Positions 13,864-26,065 of a stretch of 64,000 bases of DNA are shown piece after piece. The position numbers and the translations under genes are program-made. Under the pieces are notes generated by a model, which worked only from the letters and a program-made list of their open reading frames with translations, was not told the DNA's origin and searched no databases. Each line of letters begins with the position of its first letter. Within the stretch, counting starts at the first letter, position 1. Source of the DNA: Paguma larvata (taxonomy: Eukaryota; Chordata; Mammalia; Carnivora; Viverridae); contig CM057823.1 of assembly GCA_030068075.1 (NCBI GenBank), positions 18,014,485 to 18,078,484 of the forward strand. Reading direction: 5' to 3'.

Positions 13864-14309
13864 AAAAAGTGGCATCCTAGAGGTCAAGAAAATACTACAA
13901 AAAAAAAGTGATCACATGTAGCAGATTCTTCAGATAAAGTCAAGTAAGGCTGAGATATGACCATAGGATTTGAAATGTGAAAGGCTATAAAGGACTTTCA
14001 GCAGAGAAGATTCTTTCCTAAACACAGATGTTTTGAAACTACTTATCTGGAAAATACCTTATGTTCTTGCTTCTCTAAAATTTGTTACAATTTTGATAGA
14101 GGCAAACTACCTGGAAGTTGTTCTATAAATCTGAGCGTATTATTCATTACTATTATATTCATACATTTTTCAGCCAGTTATATAAATGTTCATTTTACTT
14201 ATTTTAATAGTCAAGAGTTAGTTATGTGATTGCCAGATAAAACTTTTATAAAATGTTTTCTTTTAAATGTTGATTTTCTTTTAATCAGTCATTATATACC
14301 AGAAAAGGC

Positions 14310-14500
14310 ATGGACTTTGGAGGTCATTAGAGCCAGGTTTCGGTCCAAATTCCACCAATAACTAGCTGTACAATCTTAAGCAAGTTAAATTCTCTAAATC
14401 TCAGTTTTCTCATTTGGAAGATGACAGGATAATAACGATTTTATGTGGTTGCTAATAAGATACAATGTGATAACATACAAAACATGTCCAGCAAATACCA
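14310..14500 (+). repeat. MIR SINE
   Basis: Forward MIR order: GGACTTTGGAGGTC, AACTAGCTGTACAATCTTAAGCAAG, TCTCAGTTTTCTCATTTGG and GGATAATAACG. Confidence 0.8.
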
Positions 14501-14504
14501 AGAC

Positions 14505-14760
14505 AGTATAGAGAGTAAGCACTCAGGATCTGAAATCAAAGAGACCTAACTTCAAATCCCAGAGTTTACATACAGTAGACGTGAAAACTTGGGCACATTT
14601 CTTCACCTCTCTTAAGACTTAGTTACCTTATCTAGAAAATGGCTGTAATAAAAATACCTCTCTTGTAGGGTTATCAGAATTATGTGAGCTATGTGTGTAA
14701 AAGTGTTAAGTGTTTTACACAAAGTAAGTGTTTGATAAATGGTAGCTGTTATTACTAGTA
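14505..14760 (+). repeat. MIR SINE, nearly complete
   Basis: This is a second forward MIR immediately after the first. It runs from the head (GAGTAAGCACTCAGGATCTG) through ACTTGGGCACATTTCTTCACCTCTC to the 3' tail (AGTAAGTGTTTGATAAATGG). Confidence 0.82.
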
Positions 14761-15279
14761 CTTGGTGGGGTCTATTTATTTTCCTTACTGTTACAATTAG
14801 AATGATAAAGTCTTTGTTTCTCAGTTTCTAATGAGACTTTAAGTGATGCCAAACATAGCTTATGGTGTTCGTTTTGCTACTTTTTTTTTTTTTTCATTAG
14901 TTCACTATCGCCATTCATTAATAATGTTAAAAACCTATAATGATTAGCTGGCAGCTAAGTTAATGATTTTCAAAGTTATGCTTTTCTCTATATAAGTATA
15001 TTTAAAGGATACAGCCAGCAGAAAACATGATGTAATAAGATTTGTGAATGAACCAGAAATGATTCTCTTTTAGTCAGGTTGCCTGATTCTGTGCTTAAAG
15101 ATCGAGAACATACCTAAACATACCTTCGGATATGGCAGCTTCCCGTATAAGTTACTGAGATTAGAGATGGGAACGGAAACTCTTGAGATCAGAGTAGAAA
15201 GAACAGCCTTTAATGAAAATAGCAGGACACAATTTATGGCAAAACACAGAAGAGTTTATATACTTCAAAAAGATCATAA

Positions 15280-15395
15280 ATCATCTGATTCAGTTCTGAT
15301 TTTCTATAGATGAAGGGTTATTGAATTTCTGAGAAATTTGGTGACACGTCCAAGATTAAACCAAGAAGGAATAATTTTCTGACTCCTAGTTACTC
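15280..15395 (-). repeat. MIR fragment
   Basis: Reversed MIR signature in GATGAAGGGTTATTGAATTTC and GACACGTCCAAGATTAAACC. It is decayed. Confidence 0.5.
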
Positions 15396-16218
15396 TTCAT
15401 AAGAGCATAGTCGTATGTTTTAACCTGTATTTATCAAAAATAAAAACAAAAGATTTTGAGAGAGCCAGAGTGGTCCTCTGAAGTGATAGTTATGCTTCAA
15501 ATGTGTTGTAAAATTGAAGACATTAAGTTATATTATACATGTTACTTTTTTCTTCAATTTTTTTGATAACCAGAAAACCTTTAGAAAAGGATTTATATTT
15601 AAAGCAAATGCAGTTCGTTTTCATGAGATTAACAGCAAAAATAATGGAAGTCCGTTTTTTAGCAGTAAAATATCCTAGATGGAGATTTGTGTCATTTTCT
15701 CTAATTGACTGGTATTAACTAATAATCATTCTTACTAAGTATAGGAAACTACATTTTTCAGTCTGGTAAAATTTTTAATAACTTTCTTTTGAAAAAAGCC
15801 AATTTAAATGCTCTAATGGAATGAATGCTAATATAAAGCTATTTTCTTCCTTTAAAATTCTGATTATGTGGAAAAGAGTGATTTAATGTTCAATAATCAT
15901 TTTTTTGCTTAAACTTACTTGCTTTGATTTGTATCTTACGTGTTTGTGGTAAACCTTTTAACAAGTTCTATTAAATATCTTTTGATATCAAGTTGCTTTC
16001 TACAAATAACAGTAATAGCAACCAACATACTCATTTGTTATTTCCAGTTAACTATTTTACTCAAAAGAGTTATACATAGGAGCTTAATTACATTTTTTCA
16101 TTATTTCCCTTCCTGGTATAAAACTACAAAATACAAAAAGAAAAAAAAAAGAAAGAAACATACAAAAGACATGCTTGTCTCTAGATTGTAATTTTTGCTT
16201 CTTTTTCTTGTTTTATAG

Positions 16219-16282
16219 AGCTACATTCACGGAAGCAGCCAGGCTCAGTTCGTGGCAGAGTCGCACATTATTCTGGTACTAA
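16219..16282 (+). CDS. TUSC3: TUSC3 internal coding exon (transmembrane segment 3, first half)
   Basis: This 64-nt exon lies between a pyrimidine-rich acceptor ending TTTTATAG and a donor starting GTATCC. Read from its first base it encodes SYIHGSSQAQFVAESHIILVL, and its last A completes an Asn codon with the next exon. I recognise this as TUSC3 (N33), of the OST3/OST6 family (close paralogue MAGT1). TUSC3 is an ER membrane subunit of STT3B-containing oligosaccharyltransferase; in family members a luminal thioredoxin-like domain with a CXXC motif assists N-glycosylation of cysteine-rich sites. That domain and the first two membrane segments must be encoded upstream of the window. This exon covers the loop before, and the start of, the third membrane helix. 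The identification rests on four exons joining in phase with a recognisable protein; the exact acceptor is inferred from the splice consensus. Confidence 0.95.
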
Positions 16283-16930
16283 GTATCCTTTAAAGTAATG
16301 GTGGATTGTAAAGGGCAAACCTAAGTGGCATGCTATCAGATTGACTTTTTTAAGATTTAAGAAGACAGTAAGCTTTAAACTTTACTATGTTACTAACGTT
16401 CTAGTTCCTATGGTAATTATTTCCTATTATATAATTTTGTTTTTCTTCTGAGTCATTAACAGATAATTGTTTTTGTTTTTTTTTACTAATTATTGAAATT
16501 ATGAAGTATAGCTTTTGCTCTGCATTGGTTATCTCGGTTAAAGTCTTTTTGTGGAGTTTTGTGTGGTTTTACCCTATAGGATCCTAATGGGGAGAAAAAA
16601 GTATTCTAAATATAAAAGCAGCATTTAAAATCATTATCTTACTACTGGTTCCCTTAAACATTATGGTAAGTCAGAAGAGGGAGATTTAAGATGGTTAGAT
16701 GTTTTTTTTGGAGCATACCAGACTAAATGTTATGAACCAGATAATAGAGTGCAATTTATGGTTTGGTGATATAGCTAGGAAGGTAGACTAGGAAAGAGGG
16801 TTAAAATGTCCAATTAAAGCCAACTCTGAATACTCTTAGAGTGAAATAAAGTTACTCTTTAGGTGAGCAACTATTTCTTGGCGAACGCTGATGTTTGTGT
16901 GTCTTGTGAAATATCCAAGCTTAAGTTTAT

Positions 16931-17110
16931 GTTTATTTTTGAGAGAGGGAGAGAGAGTACGAGCTGGGGAGTGGCAGAGAGAGAATTCCAAGCAGGCTCC
17001 ACACTGTCAGAGCAGACCCCATGCGAGACTCAATCACAGGAACTGTGAGATCATGACATGAACCAAAATCAAGAGTCAGACACTTAACCGACTGAACCAT
17101 CCAGGGGCCC
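16931..17110 (-). mobile_element. CanSINE, antisense
   Basis: Purine tract GAGAGAGGGAGAGAGAGTACG and reversed head ending CTGAACCATCCAGGGGCCCC. The flanks CTTAAGTTTATG and CTTAAATTTATA form a short imperfect target-site duplication. It lies about 640 nt after the donor of the first TUSC3 exon in the window. Confidence 0.9.
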
Positions 17111-17284
17111 CTTAAATTTATAATGTTGAACATAGTGAGTCATGGTCAGGATTTAAAGTGTGCCTGTAGTATTGTTTATAATTTATTTTCCTGGTTACTA
17201 AGGTTTATATTCAACACTAATAGTCTAGACCAAAATTTAGTATCTTATATAATCGGAGCTATTGAAGCTTTTAAGGACTCTTTG

Positions 17285-17400
17285 AACTCATCTAGGCCCA
17301 AATCTCATTTTAAAGAGAGGAAAACTACTACCCACAAAGTTTACTTGACTTGCTTTAGATTAGAGGAAGAACTAGGATTAGAAATCACTTCTTTTTCATG
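17285..17400 (-). repeat. MIR fragment
   Basis: Reversed MIR: AAAGAGAGGAAAACTACTACCC, TTACTTGACTTGC and AACTAGGATTAGAAATC. Confidence 0.5.
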
Positions 17401-18418
17401 GTGTGTGGTATAGGATTTCTTAAGTAAAAGGCACGCAATCTTGAAGTTTTTATTTTTAATCTGGAAGGAAACAACTAATGTCATTGTTTTTGGATGTTGT
17501 TATCTTATGATGTTAAAACAGTACATTTTTTAATTCACCAGCAGATATTTATTTGCTGCCTTCAGTTTATTTAAGCAATCTATTTTATTTGCATAATATG
17601 TTCTGGACAGTGTATCGTGTGTTGGTATATACTGAGTCTCGTATTAATTGTAGTGGAGGAAAGGGGTAGGAAGTGCTTAGTGCAAGAAGCTCTCAAACGT
17701 CCTTATTTATAACATCAGGATGATTGAAGTAACCACGTGGCATTTCTGTGTGAAGTAAAGGAGATTGCACACAAAAAGCATCTCGTACTCACTAAAGGCA
17801 GTTGTGTTTTCCCATCAGTTCTACACTTTTACCTTCCACGCTTTTCCCACCCTTGGGTGAATAGGTGGAATCGTGCAGACGGATAGCATTTTTTGCCTGT
17901 ATTTATTTACCCCTGTGCTTTATTGAGAAGCTACTATTATGAGTGTGTTTTTTGTTGTAGTTTGTCTCACAGATTAGAATCAGAAATACTTAGATTTGAA
18001 TTCACATTCTCAAGTTTTGTGATCTGGGTCAGTAAGTTTTTTCTGGGAAGAACTTCATACTTTCAGAGGGACCTTGGGTGAGAAAATGAAGTATTTCCAA
18101 ATCTGTTTATTGGAAAATAAGGGAAGGCCATCTTTACTTCTCTATTATGTAATGTCTTTATGAAGTAAAATACATTTGTGTTAAAGCGCAGTGGTAGGAA
18201 ACAAACTACTTATTTGCAGTCTTTTCTATCCTGTTTCCATCCGTGATGTAGCATTTTAGCAGCGTACACACTCCAGGAGTACCTAGCCAAAAGCTGCATT
18301 GAGACCATCACTGTATGGCAGGAATTCTCCAAGGTTTCATTTCATGGCTCATTGACATCAAGTTGAGATTTAGGATGCAAAGAAATTTCACAAGCAGTAT
18401 GAACTCTTCCATAGAGAT

Positions 18419-18548
18419 TTTTAATTTGTATAATATTTATTTTTGAGAGAGCATGAGTGGGGGAGGTGCAGAGAGAGGGAGACACGGGTCTCGAACTCTG
18501 AGGTGAGCCAAAGTCAGACACGTAACCAACTGGGCTACCTGGGTGCCC
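18419..18548 (-). mobile_element. CanSINE, antisense, internally deleted
   Basis: It has the tail, purine tract (GAGAGAGCATGAGTGGGGGAGG) and reversed head (ending CTACCTGGGTGCCCC), but the central part between them is missing, so it is only about 130 bp long. The target-site duplication CTTCCATAGAG lies at 18407 and 18549. Confidence 0.9.
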
Positions 18549-20578
18549 CTTCCATAGAGTACTTACTGTCTTTATGCTACCAATAATTACTCGTTGCTTT
18601 ATTTCCCCTGATTTTTTGTTTTACAGATACCTGTGAAAGTTAAAAAGTAGCCGAAGTAATTTCTGATTTTACTTTCACTTGGCAGAGTCTGCTGATATTT
18701 TTTCAACTTACCATGTACTTTTTTTCTTTATATGAAAAAAAATGTAAACTCCAGATGGTCACTTTTTGTTTATCTGGAGAGAATTTAGTAAGCCAAATTA
18801 CCAGATGCAACTGCTATATGCAAAATTAGTTCAAAAAAACCCTGAGAATAGATAGAGTCCTTTGATGTCACAGGTTATAGATTCATGTTTACTAAGAATA
18901 AGATTTTACTCTTTAGGGGGAAAAAAAGAACAGTTCTAAGTTCGTGAGAGAGAACTGTATAAAAAAAATATTTGACATTTTAATATAGAATACATGAACT
19001 AAGAATAACAACATAATCCTTAAATTTTTGCCAGTAGAAATTCATTTTTATTTTTCATTCTTAGCACCTAATGCAAACATAAGATATTTGCTGCCTACAG
19101 GGAGGTAGACTGATAGAAAAATAATTGTAATCCAGTCTGACTAATGTTCTAATCATTGCTTGGGAGCAGCAAAAGAAGAAGGAGCCACTCAGGGCCTAGA
19201 GACCGTGGGCTGACTGATAAAGTAGAAAAAGGAGTTTCCCAGACAGAGAATGAGTGAGAATGTTCCGGTGGAAGGCCCAGCAGGCACAGAACCGTAACAT
19301 GTGAGAGAACATTCAAGAATGCTGAAGAGAAGATCCATGAAGGGTTCCTTGGGTGGATCATGAAACCCTTCCCAGCCCTTGCTCCGAAACTGGAACCTTA
19401 CCTGAATCCACCGCTGTGGGCTGTGTGTGCTGGTGGATCCCGAAGACCCAACTTCTAGGGTTGGCTGTTACTTTAGTTCAACTCGGATCTGTGCCTTAGC
19501 TCCCCATGTCCTTCAAGTTCTACAGTGAAGATGAGGATACAGTAAAAATACATATATTCTTAAGATCACATTTGCTTTCCATTTATTATGAATGAGTATT
19601 ATTTTACTTTGTTTTCAATCTGTGATAGATAGCGAATGTTTTAGAATGTTATATCCAAGAAAAAACATACCACATAAAAAAATTAATGATGGATTAATGA
19701 TGGATGTAAATTGAAGATAATTTCAGATTTAGATCTCTGTAAGTCTTCTGTAATGTGCTAACATTTTTTTCAACATCTGTCTCATTTATCTTTAAACTGA
19801 CAATCCGCATTCTCTTCCAAGGAGCAACAGTAAACTTAACAGCATGTACAAGCTGAGAATGGATTATAATATAGTGCAAATGTATTTGTTACTCATTCAG
19901 TAGCATGCTCAGTGCTTCTGAGTGCTGTATATTATATTTATACAAATAGAAGCTTCTGTTTTATGTGGGATTATGTCAATATTTTGACTTTTTAAACAGT
20001 AAGAAGGTGATTGACAGATTCAGCAGAGAAACTCAAGTGTGCGCAGTAGCTTAAGAATATACTGCTGGGACAGTACTCAATGCAAAGATGCTAAGTAATA
20101 CATGAGGGAGATCAGGGGCGTGTGTGTGTAGGCATAGACATTAGCAATCTCAGAATAGAAAGAATTTATCCACAATATAGTTCCATCTCTTATTCTAATG
20201 TTGGGACTCTTAACTAAGACACAGCCAAAATATCTGTACCACAGTTTAATGACAGAAAATCAGCTGTTGTTTCAGAGTTAGACATAGAAATCTATTGGAT
20301 TTGTAGGGGCTTTCGTTAGTCATTCAGCCGTCTACTGAAGGAGGAAGTCCTACACTTCACATCTTACAGATAGTCATCGAACCTTTTCCTCTTTCTAAAA
20401 ATTATATTACAAATGTGATTTTTTTTTCTAAGAGGTCTTGTTTAACCCAAACTGTTTTTTCAATTAATATTTTGGAATGGAAGTTAAAGAATTGTCAATC
20501 CTCAAAGGCCTTAATCTAAAAAAGAGAGAGGGAAAGTTGGCTAGTATAAAGCCATTTTAGTTTAATTCATACTTGGTT

Positions 20579-20613
20579 ACAACTATCAAATATAAACAAC
20601 TATCAAATATAAA
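20579..20613 (+). repeat. Two-copy tandem duplication of a 17-bp unit
   Basis: CAACTATCAAATATAAA occurs twice in a row without a mismatch. Confidence 0.85.
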
Positions 20614-20869
20614 GTAGGTTCACAGCTTATTTTTTGGTAAAGCCTAGAAAACTGAAGTTTGCAGGAAACATTCTGACCCTACTGCTAGCAGAATATTTTA
20701 CCTTGAAGTTAAAGACAGCCATATATCTAATCCTTCCTTTGTTTTAAAATCCTACTTTGGGGTTGTGTGCACAGTATATACTAGTTTTTACGTTTATTTT
20801 CAAGTATGAATAAAACTCACTTCCTTTCAGATATAACAGTTTATAGTATCTTTGGTAGCAACAGTTGAC

Positions 20870-21030
20870 AAACTAGGACCAATAGGGTCAAATCCAGTCT
20901 ATCTACTATTTTTCGAAATTAAAGTTTTATTGGAACAGGCACACCTATTCATTCATGTATTGTCTATGATATCTTTGCCCTACAGCGGCAGACTTGAGTA
21001 GGAGCCATAACGTTACACAGCTTGCACAGA
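20870..21030 (+). repeat. hAT-like DNA-transposon relic
   Basis: The sequence contains AAGTTTTATTGGAACAGGCACACC, CATGTATTGTCTATGATATC and GCGGCAGACTTGAGTAG, the pattern of a common mammalian non-autonomous DNA element. I assign it to hAT tentatively and do not give a family name. A second copy lies at 43500-43660. Confidence 0.5.
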
Positions 21031-21040
21031 TCAAAGTATC

Positions 21041-21360
21041 TACAGTTGAACCTTAAACCATATGAGTGTTAGGGGTGCCGACACCCTACACAGTTAAAAA
21101 TCCACACAATACTTTTTACTCCTCAAAAATTTAACTATTAATAGCTTTCTGTTGACTGGAATCCTTACTGATAACATAAAGAATACCTATTTTGTTAAAT
21201 GTATTATATACTGTTTTCTTACAAATAAAGTAAGCCAGAGAAAAGAAAATATTAGGAAAACATAAAGAGAAAGTACATTTACGGTACTGTACTATAGTAA
21301 CAAAAAAATTATATAAGTGGACCCTAACAGTGCAAACCTGTTTTTCAAGGGTCAGCTGTA
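21041..21360. mobile_element. Tigger-type (pogo/mariner) MITE, MER28-like
   Basis: The ends form terminal inverted repeats: TACAGTTGAACCTTAAAC at the left and GTTTTTCAAGGGTCAGCTGTA at the right, with the outer TA being the expected target duplication. The interior resembles the short non-autonomous Tigger2/MER28 elements that begin CAGTTGACCCTTGAAC. At 320 bp it has no transposase. Confidence 0.8.
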
Positions 21361-21699
21361 CTTTCTAGGCCTTTTCAGAACAACTTAGGAAACTATTGCT
21401 CTACAGGATGTGTTTAGTAAAGAAAGAAAAAGCCCACCACATGATTACCTTAAGGGAGTCGCTGCTGACTTTATTATCTTTCCCTGCACTTCTAGCTCTT
21501 TTGTTCCTTTATCTTCTCTCATTATTTTCATCTAACCCTGGGATATCATCCTACCTAATTTCTTTTTTGCTTTTTTGACGGACTTACTAGTTTTTTGGCT
21601 TTGCATAAGCTGTTGACATCTTCTCAGCATCGTTTTCCTTATTTGTAAACCAGAAAAGATGGTATTTGTGTCTAACCGTGTTTTGGCAATGGGTGAGAT

Positions 21700-22086
21700 A
21701 ATAAAAATTTCCTGCCTTCTGGGGGCTAACAATTAGTGACAGGAGAAACACAGTAAGTAAATTAAAAAAAAAAAAAAAGTGACAGAGGAAAAGCAAGTAG
21801 AGAGGTTGGAGGAGGGTTTTCTGATAACATGTCATCTGAGCAAAAACTCAAAGGGAGGTGACTTGTGTGCCTATTTGGGAGCAGAGCATTAAGCAGGGGA
21901 ATAGCAGGTACAAATCATATATGGCCTGGAGGCCATTTTGAAACTTACTGTTGAATCACAGTGACATGGAAAGCTATTAAATTGTTCTGAACAGAAGAGT
22001 GACATCAAGAAAGAGAACATTTTTAAGAACTTAAGGGCAGAAATTTCATGAGCAAGAAACAACAACCAAAAAAATCATAGGTAAAG
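21700..22086 (+). repeat. Ancient interspersed repeat, probably same unnamed family as 10080-10770
   Basis: Phrases such as GCCTGGAGGCCATTTTGAAAC and ATGGAAAGCTATTAAATTG, followed by GAACAGAAGAGTGACATC, resemble the part of that family that precedes the segment seen at 10080. It contains a poly(A) run at about 21763-21777. Confidence 0.4.
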
Positions 22087-24779
22087 ATAAAAAATGTTGC
22101 CACGTTAAAATGACAACCCTCCGCATAACAAAGCAATTTGTAAAAACACGGTGACATCAGCATCATGGCAGTGTGAGTTGTTCCTTTTCTCTTTTTGATT
22201 TACGACTAATGGGACATCTGTAACCAAACAGCAGGACCTCTGTTCGATACGCCAGCACACTCCTGTGTACACCCTACGGTGGGTGGACAGGCTGTCAGAG
22301 GGGGCTGGACCCAGAGAGACTGCCCCATACCCACTTGCAGCCATCGGAAAAGATAATCTGGAGAGTGCAAAACTGGTACACTGACCAGAGACTGAGTATT
22401 TTGGGGGTCCAACCAGCCTGATGGAAACTGGCAAGCCGTCAAAACGGAACAGTGTTCGTCAGGGCAACACTGTCACCTGCTGGGCTTTGTGGTGGCGGTG
22501 CAGCAGCAGCTACCTGTCTGGGAGAAGAGGTGGGAAAGCAAAGTGGTGAAGGACAGATGGCCTGGCAGTGGAGGTGGCAGCTGGAAGAACCCATTTCTCC
22601 GGCGGGACCCCCAGGACTCGGGGAAGAAGAGAGGCAGACCAGAAGAACAGAGGGCCCTGAAGCAAAGTGTTTCTTGGTATAGGGTCCAGGATTTCAACAC
22701 AAGGTCATCTCATGGGACCTTGGGATTTCCCATTGCAGGATCCTCTTACTGGCCTGCTCCCAAGGGCTCCAGTAAGAAAACCCAAAACCTGTGCTATAGC
22801 ACCGCCTTCTGGAAACGAGATAAAAGTTTCTACTTGCCAGCCTGTTGAACTGCAAGAAACAAGAAAAGTGTGTGCCACTTCAAAGGGGAGAGCAGAGGCA
22901 CGCTTCATGACACCCCGGAAAACCACAGGTAATATGGGGTCACCAAAGAATAGTTCTCCAGAAACCGAACTTCAAGGCATGGAATATTGTAAATCTAACT
23001 GATAAAGAATTCATTTCTCATGAAGAAATTTAATTAGCTACAAGAAAGAAAGGCAATTCAGTGAACTCTGGAATAAAATTAATGAACAGAGGTTTTTTTG
23101 TTTGTTCTTGTTTTTTTTAACCAAAGAGATGTAAATTATAAAAATAAAATGAAACAAATTCTGGAGCTCAAGAACTTACTGAGATGAGTTTTTAGAAAGC
23201 ATAAAGATTAGGGCCCATCAGACAGAAGAAAGAATAAGCAAGTTGGAGGATAGGAATTTAGAAATGACTCAGTTGGAAGAGGAGAGAACTAATATTTTTA
23301 AAAAGCTAAGAAGCCCTACAAGAGATGTTATTTTATCAGACAAGCAAATATCAGAATAATTGGTATGCCAGGAGAAGAGAATGGGGAGGGAGCAGAGTTT
23401 ATTTTAAAGTAATAATAGCAGACAACTTCCTAAACCTGGAAAAGAAACTAGACATAAGTCTGCCAAGTTAAGGGAACATCTTACTATCTCAATGTAAAAA
23501 GATCTCCAAGAAACTTGAAAATCAGGGAACTAAAGGAAAGGAACCGTCCCCCCATTAGGCTATCAATGGATTTCTGTGCAGAAACTCTACAGGCTAGGAG
23601 AGAGTAGAATGACATTTTCAAAGAATTGAAAGATAAAAATTGCCAGCTAAAAATACTTTATCTGGCACAGGTATCCTTTAGGTATGAATAAGAAGTAAAG
23701 GCTCCCCGAGACAGACACAAGTTGAAGGATCTCAACACCACCACACTTGTCTTGCAAATAATGCTGAAAGTTGCTTTTCAAGCTGAAATGAAAAAATGCT
23801 AATTAGAGATACACATCTCTGATAAAGGTGATAGAATTAAAAAACTAATTGTATAATAGTATAGCATGTTAACCACTTAACTGTAATGTAAAGGTTAAAG
23901 GAAAGAGAACTAAAAATAGTTATAGCTACTGTTTTGTGTTAGTGAATTCACAGCATATGCATTTTGTGATATTGGAAATATAAAAGGTGAGGAGTAAAAC
24001 AGTAGAACTTTTATAGGTCAAGGAAGATAGTCTTTTTTTTCCCCTGCTGGTAGCAGTTGGAGATGTTATATCTAAGCCTTATGGTAACCACAAGTTAAAA
24101 AATCTAAAGACAGGAAACAAAATAAGCGGGGTAGGGGTATGAGGGAGACTGAACAAGTCACCATGGAAAACCACAAATTTACAAAGATGCAAACAGGGAG
24201 AAACAAACAATGGAGATACAAACAACCAGAAGAGAAAAGATACGATGGTAGTAGTAAGTCCTTGTATATCACTTATCATACAAAATGGAAATGGATTGAA
24301 ATCACCAGTCAAAAGGCACAGACTAGCTGAATGATTTTTTTTAAACAAGACCCAAATATATGCTGCCTGTAGGAGATGCATTTCAACTCTAAACACACAC
24401 AAGAGCTCAATATAAAGAGAGAAGGATATTCTAAGCAAGTATAAACCAAAAGTAAATGGGATTAGCCATACTTAGATTGGGCGGAATAGATTTTAAGCCA
24501 AAAATGTTAACAAGAGACAAAGTAGGTCATTATATAAAGGGATCGATATATCAAGAAGACACGACGAATGTAAATATATATGCACCCAACATCAGAGCAC
24601 CAAAATATAGTCAGCAAATACTAACAGATCTGAAGGGAGAAATAGAACAAAATGCAGTAATAGTAGGGAATTTCAGTAACACACTCGGCAATGGATAGTC
24701 AACATGTTGGAATTGAACCGCACTTTAGAACAAATGGACATAACAGACATATAGGATATTTCACCCAATAGCCTAATAT

Positions 24780-24966
24780 TAACTTATCTTGAGAGAGTGC
24801 ATGCACAAGTAGGGGAGGGGCAGAAAGTGAGGGAGAGAATCCCAAACAGGCTCCACACTCAGCACAGGGTCCGAGGTGGGACTCGATTTCACAGCTATGG
24901 GATCATGACCTGAGCCAAAAGCAAGAGTTGGACACTTAACCAACTGAGAGCCATCCAGGCACTCCT
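24780..24966 (-). mobile_element. CanSINE, antisense, inside L1
   Basis: Purine tract, AACAGGCTCCACACTCAGC, GATCATGACCTGAGCC and a reversed head ending CATCCAGGCACTCC. No clear target-site duplication was found. Confidence 0.88.
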
Positions 24967-25018
24967 GTAGAATTTGGGTTTTTTTGTACCTAATAGACCT
25001 TGTATCCTGAAATTTTAT

Positions 25019-25204
25019 TTATTTATTTAATTTGAGAGAGCATGAGCAGGGGAGAGGAGTTTCGGGGCAGGGTGGGGGAGCAGAATCTCAAGCAGGCTCC
25101 ACACTCAGCATAGAGCCCAAGGCAGGACTCTATCCCACGACTCTAGGTCCACAACCTGAGCCAAAATCAAGAGTCAGACACCCAACTGACTCATCCAGGC
25201 GCCG
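25019..25204 (-). mobile_element. CanSINE, antisense, inside L1
   Basis: TTATTTATTTAATTTGAGAGAG tail, then CAAGCAGGCTCCACACTCAG and a reversed head ending CATCCAGGCGCCG. It lies only about 50 bp from the previous SINE, in the same orientation, and both interrupt the ORF2 endonuclease region of the L1. Confidence 0.9.
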
Positions 25205-26065
25205 TCCGTCCAACAGCATAAAACTCATTTTCTTTTGAGGTGCACGTGGAACATTCTTCATGATAAGTCATTTGATAAAGCCCCAAACACATAAGGCAAA
25301 TTTAAGAAGATTGTTATCATACCAACTATCTTTTCTGACCACAGTGGTATGAAACTAAACATAGACGAGAAAATCTACAAATATGTGGAAACTCAACAAC
25401 ATGCCTCTAAACAACCAATGGATCAAAAAGAAATTAAAAGGGAAATTGAAAAAAATATCTTGAAACACATGAAAATGGAAATACAACATACCAAACTTAT
25501 GGGATGCAGCAAAAGCACTTCTGGGGGGTAAGTTTATAGCAATAAATGCATGTCATTAAGAAATGGCAGTGACCTCAAATAAACAATCTAAGTTCACACC
25601 TCAAAGAACTAAAGGAAGAACAACAAAATAAGCCCAGAGTTAACAGAAGAAATGAATTAAGAAAGTATAGAGTAGAAATAAATAAACACCAGAAAATCAA
25701 TAGAATGGATCAGTCAAACTAAGAGCTGTTTCCTCAAAAAGGTACAAAATTGACAAACCTTTAGCTAAACCAAGAAAAAAAAGAAGACTCAAAATTACAA
25801 ATGAAAGTGATATTACATTTATCACTGTAAATGAAGGAGAAACTACAACTGATACTTCAGAAATCATAGTATCATAACAGACTTGTATTAATAATTATAT
25901 GCCAAATTACATAACTTAGAAGAAATAGATACATCCCTAGAAACATGACTTGACAACAGTCTATCAAGAAGAAATAGAAGATCAAAAACCTCCTGACACA
26001 GAAAACCCCAGTACCAAATGGCTTCACTGGAGAATTGTACCTAACACTTAAGTAAGAATTAACAC

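Larger units (their letters stand above)
1..16218 (+). other. TUSC3: TUSC3 intron (3' part)
   Basis: This is non-coding sequence upstream of the first exon in the window. It holds an L2 end (1780-2275), several MIR fragments, a diverged tandem repeat (4928-5130), two antisense SINEs, an unnamed ancient repeat (10080-10770) and an L1 with a sense SINE (10787-13863). The stretches 1-1779, 2480-4900, 5140-6920, 7160-7820, 8120-8960, 9160-9730 and 13880-14300 show nothing I can classify beyond microsatellite-like runs such as (TTG)n near 3716-3738 and a C-run near 4483. The short open frames here have no start context, homology or codon pattern to support them. Confidence 0.85.

Noticed and set aside
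22105..23002. Cluster of overlapping open frames up to 119 codons on both strands
   Set aside because: They fall in the GC-richer 5' UTR of the L1 at 22100-28135, where stop codons are rarer by composition. No frame resembles a known protein.
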